A model generated the notes under the pieces. The model did no database searches. It was not told the origin of the DNA and was given only the letters and a program-made list of their open reading frames with translations. The translations under genes were made by a program, and so were the position numbers. From Phycisphaerae bacterium (GTDB taxonomy: Bacteria > Planctomycetota > Phycisphaerae > Sedimentisphaerales > Anaerobacaceae): a DNA stretch of 64,000 bases. The stretch covers positions 62,001 to 126,000 of the forward strand of contig JAQTLP010000001.1 in assembly GCA_028714855.1 (NCBI GenBank), written 5' to 3'. Shown here piece by piece: positions 43,798 through 53,047 of the stretch (position 1 is its first letter; each line of letters opens with the position of its first letter).

Positions 43798-44409
43798 ATG
43801 TTAGCATTAACAATACCCACAGTTTTTTCCAACATATGGTTCTGGTTAGCTCTAATATCCATTGTTATTGTAATCCATTATTTTTGGAGTAAAACCCCGC
43901 CACCGCCGAAACCAAGCAAATTTTACGCAGAACACAAAAAAACTATTACGAAAATTAGCGACATTTTCATAATCTTCATCATATTGCTTCTATGTCTGCA
44001 ATGGTTTTCTTTTCCAATTAACACTCTACTAAAGGCCGTGTCTGAGCATCCCCAAATCGGAACACTGGAACTCCGTTTTATCTGTTCAATTTTCCTTATA
44101 TCCATGATTATCTGTTCAGGTGTAGCTGGTGGCCTCTTTGGCTTCCTTTCGGTCTTCCAATCAAATCTTACTAAAGTCAAAAGAATCATTTTACTTATTG
44201 TCTCACTCTTACCATTGACATTTACACTTATAGACCTGTTAATTGCACCCACAGAAAATTTGTGGTTATCTGTCAAAGTTGGTCTCATATATTCATCTAT
44301 CTCCTGGATAATCAATGGCCCCGCTATAATCACTGGCAAACACTTGCTATGGGTATGGTGGAAACTTTTATGTAAATTACGACTTGTATCGGGAGACTAT
44401 CCTGCATGA
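43798..44409 (+). CDS. Polytopic membrane protein of unknown function
   Basis: 203 residues with about five hydrophobic segments (WLALISIVIVIHYF, ISDIFIIFIILLLCLQWF, FICSIFLISMIICSGVAGGLF, IILLIVSLLPLTFTLIDLL and a C-terminal one). I do not recognise a family. It is clearly more AT-rich than coaX and mnmE on either side, which suggests later arrival. The ATG follows AGAGA. Its 3' end stops 13 bases before the mnmE-like start at 44423. Confidence 0.5.
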   Translation: MLALTIPTVFSNIWFWLALISIVIVIHYFWSKTPPPPKPSKFYAEHKKTITKISDIFIIFIILLLCLQWFSFPINTLLKAVSEHPQIGTLELRFICSIFLISMIICSGVAGGLFGFLSVFQSNLTKVKRIILLIVSLLPLTFTLIDLLIAPTENLWLSVKVGLIYSSISWIINGPAIITGKHLLWVWWKLLCKLRLVSGDYPA

Positions 44410-44422
44410 TTTGGAGGGGGCT

Positions 44423-45589
44423 ATGAGCGCATTTGCTGCAGTAACAACCGGCAAAGCAACCGGTGCAATAGCCGTCATCCAGCTCGCTGGCGATTCGTCC
44501 GAAAGCATCGTAAAAAAGATATTCGTCCCCATAGGTAAAAAACCAGTCGCTTTCAAGCCCGGCAAAATCCTCCTCGGCACAATCAGCGATGGCTCTGAAA
44601 CCATCGACCAGGTTGTAATCGGCTGCGAAGCGCCCGGCCAATTTGCTATAAACTGCCACGGTAATCCGCTCATTGTTGCAGATATTATGCAATTGCTGCA
44701 ACGTAATGGCGTCGAACTGCTTACCGCCGAACAGCTACTGACCAAAAATTTCTCCGCCGAAAATCATCCCAATACGATTGCACTCGAAGCCAAACTTACC
44801 CAGCTGCAGGCCAAAACCATCCAAGGCACCAAAATAATTGTCAATCAGGATAGCGCAGGTCTGACCAAAACGATAGAAAAGTGGCGGCAGGATGCAACCT
44901 CGCTCGAAACAATTAAATCCAACGCCGAACAAATCCTCAAAGATAGCTCAACTGCAAAATTGATTATCTTCGGCTGCACGGCAGTCTTATCAGGTCCGCC
45001 GAACACCGGAAAAAGCACACTGCTCAACTTCCTCGCCGGCAGACAAAAGGCAATTGTTACCGATATTGCAGGCACGACCCGCGACTGGGTCAGCGCCCAG
45101 TGCCTAATCGGTCCGCTCTCCGTTGAGTTCATCGACACCGCAGGTCTCACCGAAACTCTCGGCGACACTATTGAAAAAGCATCTCAGCAAAAAGCTGTTG
45201 AGCTTTTAGATAAGGCTGATTTGGTTTTACTCGTTCTGGATAACAGTCGGCCGGCAGAACAACTCGACAAGAAGCTCCTTGATAAAATCGCCAAAAGAAG
45301 AATTCTGACGGTCCTGAATAAATCTGACTTACCCGCAAATTTCGATACAGGTAAATTGCCGAAAAATTTAGCAAATATTGTGCAAATAAGCGCAAAATTC
45401 GGCAATGGAACCGAAAATCTACTCAAAAAAATCCAGATAATCTGCGGCGTCACCGATTTCAATTTGAAAACCCCCGTCTGTTTCACCGCCCGGCAGGAAA
45501 ACCTCTTAAAACAGCTCCAAAAAGCCAAATCCGAACAGCACGCACTTTCAATTATAACAGAGTTGTTAAACGCCCCGCTTAGTGTATAA
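44423..45589 (+). CDS. MnmE-like GTPase lacking the C-terminal cysteine motif
   Basis: 388 residues from the ATG at 44423, which has GGAGGGGG just upstream. It has the MnmE/TrmE N-terminal domain (GKATGAIAVIQLAG), an all-helical middle and an inserted GTPase domain (GPPNTGKST, TRDW, DTAGL, NKSD, SAKFG). True MnmE is about 450 residues and ends in the conserved CIGK with the essential Cys; this one ends LLNAPLSV. It also lacks much of the usual N-terminal start. It may be a degraded, redundant or specialised relative, so I leave the symbol empty. mutS follows within ten bases. Confidence 0.8.
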   Translation: MSAFAAVTTGKATGAIAVIQLAGDSSESIVKKIFVPIGKKPVAFKPGKILLGTISDGSETIDQVVIGCEAPGQFAINCHGNPLIVADIMQLLQRNGVELLTAEQLLTKNFSAENHPNTIALEAKLTQLQAKTIQGTKIIVNQDSAGLTKTIEKWRQDATSLETIKSNAEQILKDSSTAKLIIFGCTAVLSGPPNTGKSTLLNFLAGRQKAIVTDIAGTTRDWVSAQCLIGPLSVEFIDTAGLTETLGDTIEKASQQKAVELLDKADLVLLVLDNSRPAEQLDKKLLDKIAKRRILTVLNKSDLPANFDTGKLPKNLANIVQISAKFGNGTENLLKKIQIICGVTDFNLKTPVCFTARQENLLKQLQKAKSEQHALSIITELLNAPLSV

Positions 45590-45598
45590 TCTGCTTCT

Positions 45599-48229
45599 AT
45601 GACCGCAGAAACTGATAATCTGACCCCTGCGATGAAGCAGTTTGTCCGGTTCAAGCAAAAATTCCCGGACTGCATCCTCTTTTTCCGCATGGGCGATTTT
45701 TACGAAACCTTCTACGAAGACGCCAAAACCTGCTCGCGCGTCTGCGGCCTGACTCTGACCAGCCGAAGCAAAGGCGACAACCCCGTCCCGCTGGCGGGCG
45801 TCCCCTATCACGCCGTCGAAGGCTATCTGAAAAAAATGCTGCAGGCCGGCTTCAGGGTCGCCGTCTGCGAGCAGGTCGAAGACCCCAAACTCGCAAAGGG
45901 CGTCGTCAAGCGTGACATCGTTCGAATCGTAACCCCCGGTACCCTCACCGATGATTGCCTCCTCGACGCCAAAGAAGATAACTTTCTCTGCGCCGTCAAC
46001 CTCACAGCTAATTCCAAAGCTGCTATAAGCTGGGTCGATATCTCAACAGGTCACTTCTTCGCCCAGGAAACGCCTGAAAAAAATCTGCTCGACGAATTGC
46101 TGCGACTGTCCCCTGCGGAGTGTCTCCTGCCTGACCGTCGCGGCGAATTGTTCGAAGCCGAAACAAAAAAACTTGCCGCTGACATCGCCCAGATGACCGG
46201 CGCAATCGTAACCGAACGTCCCGCATGGTATTTCGACCCTTATCAGGGACAAAAACGGCTACTCAAACATTTCGGCACCGCCACGCTCGAAGGCTTTGGC
46301 ATCGGCGACAACGACTGCCCAATCATCCCCGCCGCCGGCGCAATCATCGAATACCTCAACGAAACACAAAAGACAACCCTCAGCCACATCCAGAGCCTGA
46401 AGAAAATCAACCGCAGAAATTTCCTGCAAATCGACCAGGCCTCTCTTGCAAGCCTGGAAATCCTGCGGACCATTCGCACCGAAAGCTCGAAAGGAACTCT
46501 CCTGAACTGCCTCGACGAAACACTGACACCGATGGGCGGCAGAATGTTCCGCACCTGGCTGTGTATGCCTCTTTCCGACCTCGGCGAAATCGTCCTTCGG
46601 CAGGACACTATTGAGGAAATGCTCAATTCCGGCTCTTCGCTGGCAGACATTCGCAAGCTGCTTGCAGGCATCGCCGATACCGAGCGAATCGCTGCCCGTA
46701 TCAGTACCGGCCGCGCAATCCCACGCGACTTCATAGCCCTCGAAGCCACATTAAGGCTGGTCCCTCTCCTGCGGCAGCTTCTGACGCAATTCAAAGCTGA
46801 CCTCGCTTTGCAGCTCGCCCAAAAATGTGACAGTATGGATGAGCTTGCCGACCTGCTCGCCTCCGCCATCGAGCCGAACTGTCCCTCGCATCTTCGTGAC
46901 GGCGGCGTAATCAAAAAAGGCTTCAACGAGGAGCTTGACCGCCTCCGCTCCATCTCGAAAGACGGGCAAAGCTGGCTGCAGAATTACCAAAAGCAGCAGT
47001 CAGAACGCACCGGCATAAGTAATTTGAAAATCGGTTACAACCAGGTCTTCGGCTACTATATCGAAATAAACCACTCGGCTGCAGACAGAGTTCCATCAGA
47101 CTACGTCCGAAAGCAGACCGTCAAAAACGCTGAACGCTATATCACCGACGAATTGAAAAAATACGAAACGCAGGTCCTAAGCGCAGACGAAAAAGCATTA
47201 GAGCTGGAGCTCCAGCTCTTCGAGCAGGTCCGCGCACAGTCCGCTCAATACATACCCCGCATGCAAAACCTCGCCGACACCATCGCCCGGTGCGATTGCC
47301 TCTCGTCACTTGCTTATTTAGCGGCTCGGCGAAATTACATCAGGCCGAAAATAACCGACGGCGGCGAGCTTGTCATAAACGAGGGTAAGCATCCCGTCCT
47401 CGCCGAAATCCTCGGCTCAGAATTCGTCCCCAATGATATCGCCATCGGCGGAGACTCCGGCGACTGTTTAGTCATCACAGGCCCCAATATGTCCGGCAAA
47501 AGCACCTACATAAGACAGACTGCCTTACTGGTCATTATGGCCCAAATCGGCTCCTTCATCCCCGCAAAAGACGCCCAGCTCGGATTGGTCGATAGAATCT
47601 TCACCCGCGTCGGCGCCTCCGATGAGCTTGTTCGAGGCCGATCGACCTTTATGGTCGAGATGACCGAAACCGCGAACATCATCAATAACGCCACCGGAAA
47701 ATCCCTCGTCATCCTCGACGAGGTCGGCCGCGGCACAAGCACCTACGACGGCTTGGCGCTGGCCTGGGCTATTACCGAGCACATCGCGAACAAAATAAAA
47801 TGCCGAACGCTTTTCGCCACGCACTATCACGAGCTCACCGAACTGGCCGAACTGTTTACCAATGTCAAAAACTGCAACGTCGCCGTCCGCGAATGGGCCG
47901 ACGAAGTCGTCTTCCTGCACAAAATCCTCCCCGGCGGAACCGACAAATCCTACGGGCTGCACGTCGCAAAATTAGCGGGCGTACCCAAATCTATCATCGA
48001 GCGAAGCAAAGAAATACTCGAAGAACTGGAAAACACTTTCACTAAAGAAGCGGCCGGCTCACATTTAGCTAAACACAAAACAAAAAAACCGCAGCAGGAT
48101 ATCATCTTCGTTCAGAAGCACAAGAGCGTCTTAGATAAACTCTCATCAACAGATGTGAACAGCTTAACTCCCATCGATGCAATTAATCTGTTAAATCAGA
48201 TAAAAACCGAAATCGACAAAAACGAATAA
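45599..48229 (+). CDS. mutS: DNA mismatch repair protein MutS
   Basis: 876 residues with the N-terminal mismatch-recognition motif MGDFYETF (F in the phenylalanine-wedge site), connector and clamp domains and a C-terminal ATPase: Walker A GPNMSGKST (about residue 627), STFMVEMTETANI, and DEVGRGTSTYDG. It recognises mismatches and small loops. No MutL is adjacent in this window. It begins ten bases after the mnmE-like gene, so they are likely cotranscribed. Confidence 0.98.
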   Translation: MTAETDNLTPAMKQFVRFKQKFPDCILFFRMGDFYETFYEDAKTCSRVCGLTLTSRSKGDNPVPLAGVPYHAVEGYLKKMLQAGFRVAVCEQVEDPKLAKGVVKRDIVRIVTPGTLTDDCLLDAKEDNFLCAVNLTANSKAAISWVDISTGHFFAQETPEKNLLDELLRLSPAECLLPDRRGELFEAETKKLAADIAQMTGAIVTERPAWYFDPYQGQKRLLKHFGTATLEGFGIGDNDCPIIPAAGAIIEYLNETQKTTLSHIQSLKKINRRNFLQIDQASLASLEILRTIRTESSKGTLLNCLDETLTPMGGRMFRTWLCMPLSDLGEIVLRQDTIEEMLNSGSSLADIRKLLAGIADTERIAARISTGRAIPRDFIALEATLRLVPLLRQLLTQFKADLALQLAQKCDSMDELADLLASAIEPNCPSHLRDGGVIKKGFNEELDRLRSISKDGQSWLQNYQKQQSERTGISNLKIGYNQVFGYYIEINHSAADRVPSDYVRKQTVKNAERYITDELKKYETQVLSADEKALELELQLFEQVRAQSAQYIPRMQNLADTIARCDCLSSLAYLAARRNYIRPKITDGGELVINEGKHPVLAEILGSEFVPNDIAIGGDSGDCLVITGPNMSGKSTYIRQTALLVIMAQIGSFIPAKDAQLGLVDRIFTRVGASDELVRGRSTFMVEMTETANIINNATGKSLVILDEVGRGTSTYDGLALAWAITEHIANKIKCRTLFATHYHELTELAELFTNVKNCNVAVREWADEVVFLHKILPGGTDKSYGLHVAKLAGVPKSIIERSKEILEELENTFTKEAAGSHLAKHKTKKPQQDIIFVQKHKSVLDKLSSTDVNSLTPIDAINLLNQIKTEIDKNE

Positions 48230-48247
48230 AACCCGTATTCTGTAATT

Positions 48248-48493
48248 ATGGCCGAATACAAACAAGATACCTTAGCTAATTTCCTCACCACTGCGCTCGA
48301 TATGGAAGATGAAATCGCCGGCAGCGTTTACAAAGATTATATGGACGCTAAGAACTGGCCGAAGAACCTCCGGCCGGATGCCTTCGAAAAAATAAAGGAA
48401 TACTTAACCGTCCTCATCGAAGATACGCGAAGACACAGAAAAATAATCGCAGGGCTTGTTAAACAATATGGACAAGATAAAAAACCGGAATAA
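48248..48493 (+). CDS. Half-size ferritin-like protein A
   Basis: 81 residues that look like two helices of a ferritin fold: ALDMEDEIAGSVYKDYM with a Glu pair, and IEDTRRHRKIIAGL with an E..RH motif. It is too short for a full four-helix diiron protein, so dimerisation would be needed to build a metal site. It overlaps the next gene. Role unknown; iron-binding or a small stress factor is a guess. Confidence 0.5.
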   Translation: MAEYKQDTLANFLTTALDMEDEIAGSVYKDYMDAKNWPKNLRPDAFEKIKEYLTVLIEDTRRHRKIIAGLVKQYGQDKKPE

Positions 48494-48689
48494 AGAGAAA
48501 ATCATCGGCGATTTTGAGATGATGAAGGACTTCGAGCTGACCGTCAGGGACCTCTACATCAGGATTACAAAATCGCCCGATGTAAAAGACCAGACAATTA
48601 AAGATACCTTCGCAAAAATCGCCGACGACGAGCAGCGTCACTCCGAGCTCGTAGGCAGAATCATCAACATCACATCGAACGCCCTGTAG
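48468..48689 (+). CDS. Half-size ferritin-like protein B
   Basis: About 74 residues from the ATG at 48468 (MDKIKNRNKEKIIGDF). The first helix has Glu in DFELTVRDLYI and the second has the typical diiron motif IADDEQRHSELVGR. It overlaps the previous gene by 26 bases in a different frame, so the two proteins are probably made together. A start at 48456 is the alternative. Paralogous half-ferritins encoded side by side may assemble as a heterodimer. Confidence 0.5.
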   Translation: MDKIKNRNKEKIIGDFEMMKDFELTVRDLYIRITKSPDVKDQTIKDTFAKIADDEQRHSELVGRIINITSNAL

Positions 48690-48734
48690 TTTGCGTTACC
48701 TGCTGTTTATCCCCTTTAAATTGTTATTCTTCCT

Positions 48735-50984
48735 TTATAATCCTTCCTCGTAAAGCTGTTCGATTTCTTCCGCAGTTAATGCCCTGTCATAAACACGAAC
48801 ATTATCAATGATGCCGTGGAACCAATTTGCGTAATAAAAATTAATAGCACCTATCAATGAATTGCCGGTGGAGTACGCCAGATCACTTCCTGAGCCGCTG
48901 TAGGCTCCACCATCATTTACGGCGTCAATATATAAATCCATATCCGTCGGACCGCGCACTACAGCAGCCACGTGATACCACCTGTCCGCTAAAAGCGCTG
49001 TTGTTCCAACTTTGCTCCTTCTGTGCGATGAGCCGTCTCCGCCGTCGCCGTAATGAATATACAACTGATTATTTTGTCCTACGTAAAAGAAAATGCCATA
49101 TAAAGTCGGAAACGATGCATCCAGAGCCAGAATCCCATTCTGTACCTCAAGAGTGTCCAACTTTATCCAGGCAGAAATAGTTACCGGCAGCGGCGGTTTC
49201 AAACTGCTGTCGTTTCCGAGGTCAACATAATCATCCACCCCGTCGAAACTCAATGCGCTGTTAATATGGCCTGTTGTCCACGTCGGGCCGTTGACTAATG
49301 TCCCATCGTTATCACCAGACGAATCGTGTGCTATTGTCCCGCTGCCTTCGTCAAATTTCCAGATGGAAATAGGAGGAGAAGCTGGGAGTGCGATTGCCTC
49401 CAATAACCATTTGTCCGCGAGCGCATCAAGGTCCCACATATCCACTATACCATCACCATCCGGCGGTGCAATGTCTGCCGATGGCTCGCCCGGTGCTTCC
49501 AGCCATTGCGAGGCCAGTATCGCAAAATCGACAAAGTCAACATCGCCGTCTCTGTCTAAATCTGCTGAATTCGCCGGATAATGATAACCCATATCCACAA
49601 TGTCTCTGTCGCCTGCTTCGTCCGTGCGGGTTGTAAATTCACCCAGACCTGAATTCTCAGCCGTATCACTTCCTGAATCCACACAGGGACTGTCAAAAGA
49701 TTGTCCGGCTTCAATCTGGCTCAGGTAATAATCGCCGCCCGGCCCGGTTACAAAACACGGGTCGCTGTGGATTACCCCTGTTCCGCTGTCGCCGGTGTCA
49801 CTAATACAGGAATACGTCGCTGCGCAGCCGTAAAGGTCGTCATCACCATTGCCCCACACAATGCAGTTTGTAATTATCGTAGTTCCGACTCCTGCTATGC
49901 CGTCACCGTCAATGGCCGTATTATAAATAATCGTACAGTTTGTGATAGTTGCTGCTGAGCTGCAGAATATGCCTCCTCCGGCAACTCCACCATGGCCATA
50001 TCCGTTATCGACTGCTGCTGCATCGTTGTTATTAATAATACAATTCCTTATCATCGCAGACGAGCTGTCGCAATAAATACCTCCGCCTCTGCCGTCATTG
50101 CCCGAATTTTCGTCCCATCCATCATTGCCGCCGTCAGCTCTATTTTCACCGATAACAGAGTCGTGTATCAATAAGCCGCCGCCGCAGTAGATTCCCCCTC
50201 CGTTTGCTGTTCCGCCGTTATCTCCGCCAACTATTTCCCCAAGATCATAGAACGTTCCCCCAGGACCGCCATTAGCTGAATTACCGGTAATTTCACAGTC
50301 AACTATCGTCATACTGCTGTCCCAACTGATTAATATGCCCCCGCCGTATCCATCTCCGCCTTCTCCTAATGTCCCTTCGCAGCCGCTCATACCGCATATT
50401 TTATCCTCGCCTGCTTCGCCTGTGGCAGTATTGTCGCTGATATCACAATTAATTAAAGTCATATGGCTATCAGATGTGCAATACACTCCGCCGCCCTCAC
50501 CGTCTGAGCCGTCCCCCGACCCTCCTGAACCAATCGCCGTGTTATTGGTAATAATGCAGTTCTTAATCGTCGGAGATGACCCGCTGCAGTAGATGCCTCC
50601 GCCCGTACCGGGGCTGCCGCGTATCTTTCCTCTCTTTATGGTTAAGCCGGAAACTACGCTGTCTCCATCCTCCCCGCTGTGGAAATAAAAGCCGCGATGA
50701 CCTATTGTGCCCTCGCAGTCAATCACCGTTGCTGCGACCACATCCGGGTCATTCGGGTCAATACTTCGAACAGTTATGGCCTTACCCAAAAAGTCGATAT
50801 CGCGGTTACCGGCTCCTGTATATGTCCCCGGCGCAATAATTACCACATCGCCGTTACTGCAGGCATTGATTGCCTCCTGAATCGTTGAATATACGCTCGG
50901 AACATGCCGTTCCACAGCCGTTGCAGAACCTATGAATAGAACGATATTCCCTAACAGAATCGTGAAAAATGCCGACGTCCTCAT
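48735..50984 (-). CDS. Secreted beta-helix protein with dockerin-like and LamG domains
   Basis: 749 residues with a signal peptide (TILLGNIVLFIGSATA). Residues about 24-430 form a right-handed parallel beta-helix with repeated GGGIYCSGSSPTIKNCIITNN-like turns. Two dockerin-like calcium loops follow (DLDRDGDVDFVDFAILASQW and DGDGIVDMWDLDALADKW), then a C-terminal LamG/concanavalin-type domain (about 545-749, ending RALTAEEIEQLYEEG). Such proteins usually bind or degrade polysaccharides at the cell surface. No catalytic residues are recognised. Confidence 0.85.
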   Translation of the reverse strand: MRTSAFFTILLGNIVLFIGSATAVERHVPSVYSTIQEAINACSNGDVVIIAPGTYTGAGNRDIDFLGKAITVRSIDPNDPDVVAATVIDCEGTIGHRGFYFHSGEDGDSVVSGLTIKRGKIRGSPGTGGGIYCSGSSPTIKNCIITNNTAIGSGGSGDGSDGEGGGVYCTSDSHMTLINCDISDNTATGEAGEDKICGMSGCEGTLGEGGDGYGGGILISWDSSMTIVDCEITGNSANGGPGGTFYDLGEIVGGDNGGTANGGGIYCGGGLLIHDSVIGENRADGGNDGWDENSGNDGRGGGIYCDSSSAMIRNCIINNNDAAAVDNGYGHGGVAGGGIFCSSAATITNCTIIYNTAIDGDGIAGVGTTIITNCIVWGNGDDDLYGCAATYSCISDTGDSGTGVIHSDPCFVTGPGGDYYLSQIEAGQSFDSPCVDSGSDTAENSGLGEFTTRTDEAGDRDIVDMGYHYPANSADLDRDGDVDFVDFAILASQWLEAPGEPSADIAPPDGDGIVDMWDLDALADKWLLEAIALPASPPISIWKFDEGSGTIAHDSSGDNDGTLVNGPTWTTGHINSALSFDGVDDYVDLGNDSSLKPPLPVTISAWIKLDTLEVQNGILALDASFPTLYGIFFYVGQNNQLYIHYGDGGDGSSHRRSKVGTTALLADRWYHVAAVVRGPTDMDLYIDAVNDGGAYSGSGSDLAYSTGNSLIGAINFYYANWFHGIIDNVRVYDRALTAEEIEQLYEEGL

Positions 50985-51017
50985 TTTCGTGTCCTCCTAA
51001 ATTGGTTTTCGTATAAC

Positions 51018-51046
51018 ATTATACCCCCTACCACAACGTCCCCCAA
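51018..51046 (-). promoter_or_regulatory. Promoter of the beta-helix gene
   Basis: Minus strand TATAAT (51018-51023) 17 bases downstream of TTGGGG (51041-51046). The -10 is consensus and the -35 weak; a TTGACT lies further upstream at a poor spacing of 24 bases. Confidence 0.45.
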
Positions 51047-51113
51047 AAGTCAAGAAAAATCCCCTTGTAATATCGAAGAAACACGTGGAATTTTTTGGCC
51101 GTCCCTGTCCCCA

Positions 51114-51129
51114 GCCATTTCCATATAGT
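51114..51129 (+). repeat. Half-copy of the palindromic repeat
   Basis: GCCATTTCCATATAGT matches GGCATTGCCATATAGT of the array at 10.2 kb in 14 of 16 bases. It lies 36 bases before T-tract copy 2, the same order and orientation as at 10.2-10.9 kb. Confidence 0.6.
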
Positions 51130-51164
51130 CGTTCAGTTTATTTCAAAATATCGTCAGCGATTTG

Positions 51165-51250
51165 TCTAAATTCTTCGCATTTCCCCGTATATTTGCAGTA
51201 TTTTTGCGTACATTTTTCGCAATTTTTCTCACTTTTTAGCACTTTGCAAC
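51165..51250 (+). repeat. Phased T-tract repeat, copy 2
   Basis: T-tracts separated by short words, with GCAGTATTTTTGCGTACATT, CTCACTTTTTAGCACTTTGC in common with copy 1 at 10754-10866. Orientation is the same as copy 1. It lies between two divergent genes. Confidence 0.7.
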
Positions 51251-51422
51251 CACGAATTTGCGCGTTTTGTGCCCCCCAAATCGCCCAACTTTATGCAGCG
51301 CAGTTTACCTCGCCATTTTTATGATATAACTTTTTAAGCTTTGTCTGCAATAAAAGGCCGGTAGAGAGCGTCTGAACAGGTGAACAAAACGGCTGAAAAG
51401 TAAAGAAAGGAAGGGTAAAAAA

Positions 51423-51722
51423 ATGAAAACGTCAAGATACATATTAATAGCAGCGGCAGGTTTGGTGATTGGATTGTCGAATGCGGCTTTGGCACGGCCT
51501 AAAGCGCAGGCAAACATTAACCGCGGCGGGCATCAGGGTTTTAATGTTGCTCAACGCAACGATTATGGACGTGGTTCATATAGAACCCCTGCCCGTTACA
51601 ATTATTGCGAGCCGGCCTGGGGTCGGCGAGACTATCGTCCGCAGCAGCAAACCATTATTATCGGCGGCTTGTCACGGCAAACCGGCTTCGGTGGATTTCT
51701 CCAAATAATTATCAGCCGCTAA
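51423..51722 (+). CDS. Small secreted Arg/Gly-rich protein
   Basis: 99 residues: a signal peptide (ILIAAAGLVIGLSNAALA) followed by a basic mature chain with scattered Gly, Arg, Tyr and Gln (NINRGGHQGFNV, GRRDYRPQQQ). No family is recognised. GGAAGG lies 9-14 bases upstream of the ATG. It stands alone before the convergent flavoprotein gene. An envelope or polymer-binding role is only guessed from composition. Confidence 0.5.
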   Translation: MKTSRYILIAAAGLVIGLSNAALARPKAQANINRGGHQGFNVAQRNDYGRGSYRTPARYNYCEPAWGRRDYRPQQQTIIIGGLSRQTGFGGFLQIIISR

Positions 51723-51725
51723 CGA

Positions 51726-52955
51726 CTAAATCGCGGCGGCGGCTCCGGCTAATGCACCGGTTGACCAGCACATCTGGAGACTGTAGCCGCCGCAGGGGCC
51801 ATCGGCATCTAAACTCTCGCCTGCGAAAAACAAGCCGGGGCAAATCTTCGACTCCATCGTTTTACTGTCTATTTCAGAAGTACTTACGCCGCCGCGTGTG
51901 ATTATCGCCTCCGCAATCGGGCGGGTTTTTACGATTGAAAGCGGCAGCTTTTTCAATAGTTGAGTGATTTTTCTTCTATCCTCTTTTTTTAACTGGCTGC
52001 CGGTTGTCTCCGCAATCTCCGCCCGCCGACAAAGAAAACCCGCCAGCCTCTTGGGTACAATATCGAATAACACGTTTATAATGGTTCGTTTCGGGTATTT
52101 CGCAAACAGGCCGAGCAGGCATTCATCAAATTCGGCATCATTCATCGCCGGGGTAAAGTCGATTGTAATTTCGAGCGGCTTTTGTGCAGGCAAATAGTCA
52201 GTGAGGTGACGGCTCATATCCCACGCCGCGAGGCCGCCTATGCCGTCATCGGTAAAAACAAGCGCACCTGCGGTGGTAATTTTTTTGTTATTTATGCGAG
52301 CGGAGATTTTTACGTTTTCGATGGCTGTCCCCGCAACATAAGCAGGCCAATTTTCGCGAGTTACAAGCGGCACGAGCGACGCTTTGGGTTCGACGATTGT
52401 GTGCCCCAGCTCTTTTGCGAATCTGAAACCATCGCCGGTTGAGCCGGTCTGAGGGAAAGACAATCCGCCGGTCGCGATAATAACTTTCTCAGCGAGGAAA
52501 CTGTCGCGGCTTGTATGGATTTCAAAAGAATTCTCCTGCCGTGTTATATTTTTGACGGGTTTATCGAAAAAGAAGCGCACGTTGAGGTCTTTTGCGCGTT
52601 TTATCAAACAATCTCTTACATCTTCGGCGCGGTTGGTGACAGGGAATACACAGCCATCTTTCTCGACAATACTTTCCAAGCCCAATTCGCGGAAGAACTG
52701 CCGAACCTGTTCGGGCGGGAATTTATGCAAACAGTAACTAAGAAATCTGCCTTTCGGGCCGAAGGAGCGGACAATTTCATCGGGACTGCCCGTATGGGTA
52801 AGATTGCATCTGCCGCCGCCGGTCAGGAGGAGTTTTCTGCCAGCGGTGGTATTGGTTTCGAAGACGGCGGTTTCGACCTTACCAAGCGCACAGTGGATAG
52901 AAGCCATAAGGCCCGCGGGGCCTGCTCCGATTATGCAAACTTTCGTTCGTTCCAA
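51726..52955 (-). CDS. HI0933/BaiN-family flavoprotein
   Basis: About 409 residues from the TTG at 52955 (LERTKVCIIGAGPAG), which has AAGGAG seven bases upstream; the more distal TTG at 52994 lies within the divergent glyS promoter and has no ribosome site. FAD site GAGPAG, AGRKLLLTGGGRCNLTH and the C-terminal TRGGVSTSEIDSKTMESK with GLFFAGE are typical of HI0933/BaiN-like flavoproteins. The substrate is unknown; family members reduce varied compounds. Convergent with the small secreted protein. Confidence 0.85.
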   Translation of the reverse strand: MERTKVCIIGAGPAGLMASIHCALGKVETAVFETNTTAGRKLLLTGGGRCNLTHTGSPDEIVRSFGPKGRFLSYCLHKFPPEQVRQFFRELGLESIVEKDGCVFPVTNRAEDVRDCLIKRAKDLNVRFFFDKPVKNITRQENSFEIHTSRDSFLAEKVIIATGGLSFPQTGSTGDGFRFAKELGHTIVEPKASLVPLVTRENWPAYVAGTAIENVKISARINNKKITTAGALVFTDDGIGGLAAWDMSRHLTDYLPAQKPLEITIDFTPAMNDAEFDECLLGLFAKYPKRTIINVLFDIVPKRLAGFLCRRAEIAETTGSQLKKEDRRKITQLLKKLPLSIVKTRPIAEAIITRGGVSTSEIDSKTMESKICPGLFFAGESLDADGPCGGYSLQMCWSTGALAGAAAAI

Positions 52956-52987
52956 ACCGAATCTCCTTAGACAATCGCCGGTAAACA

Positions 52988-53016
52988 TAGACAAGAGCGA
53001 ATTTTACATATATAAT
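52988..53016 (+). promoter_or_regulatory. Promoter of glyS
   Basis: TAGACA (52988-52993), 17 bases, TATAAT (53011-53016), 31 bases before the ATG at 53048. A near-consensus pair in a 92-base divergent gap. Confidence 0.6.
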
Positions 53017-53047
53017 AGCCGCTATCAAATTTTTTGGAGAGTAAAAT

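Larger units (their letters stand above)
50985..51422. other. Regulatory and repeat-rich interval
   Basis: No gene in this 438-base stretch. It contains the promoter of the beta-helix gene (51018-51046), a half-copy of the palindromic repeat (51114-51129), T-tract copy 2 (51165-51250) and the upstream region of the small secreted protein. Confidence 0.6.
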
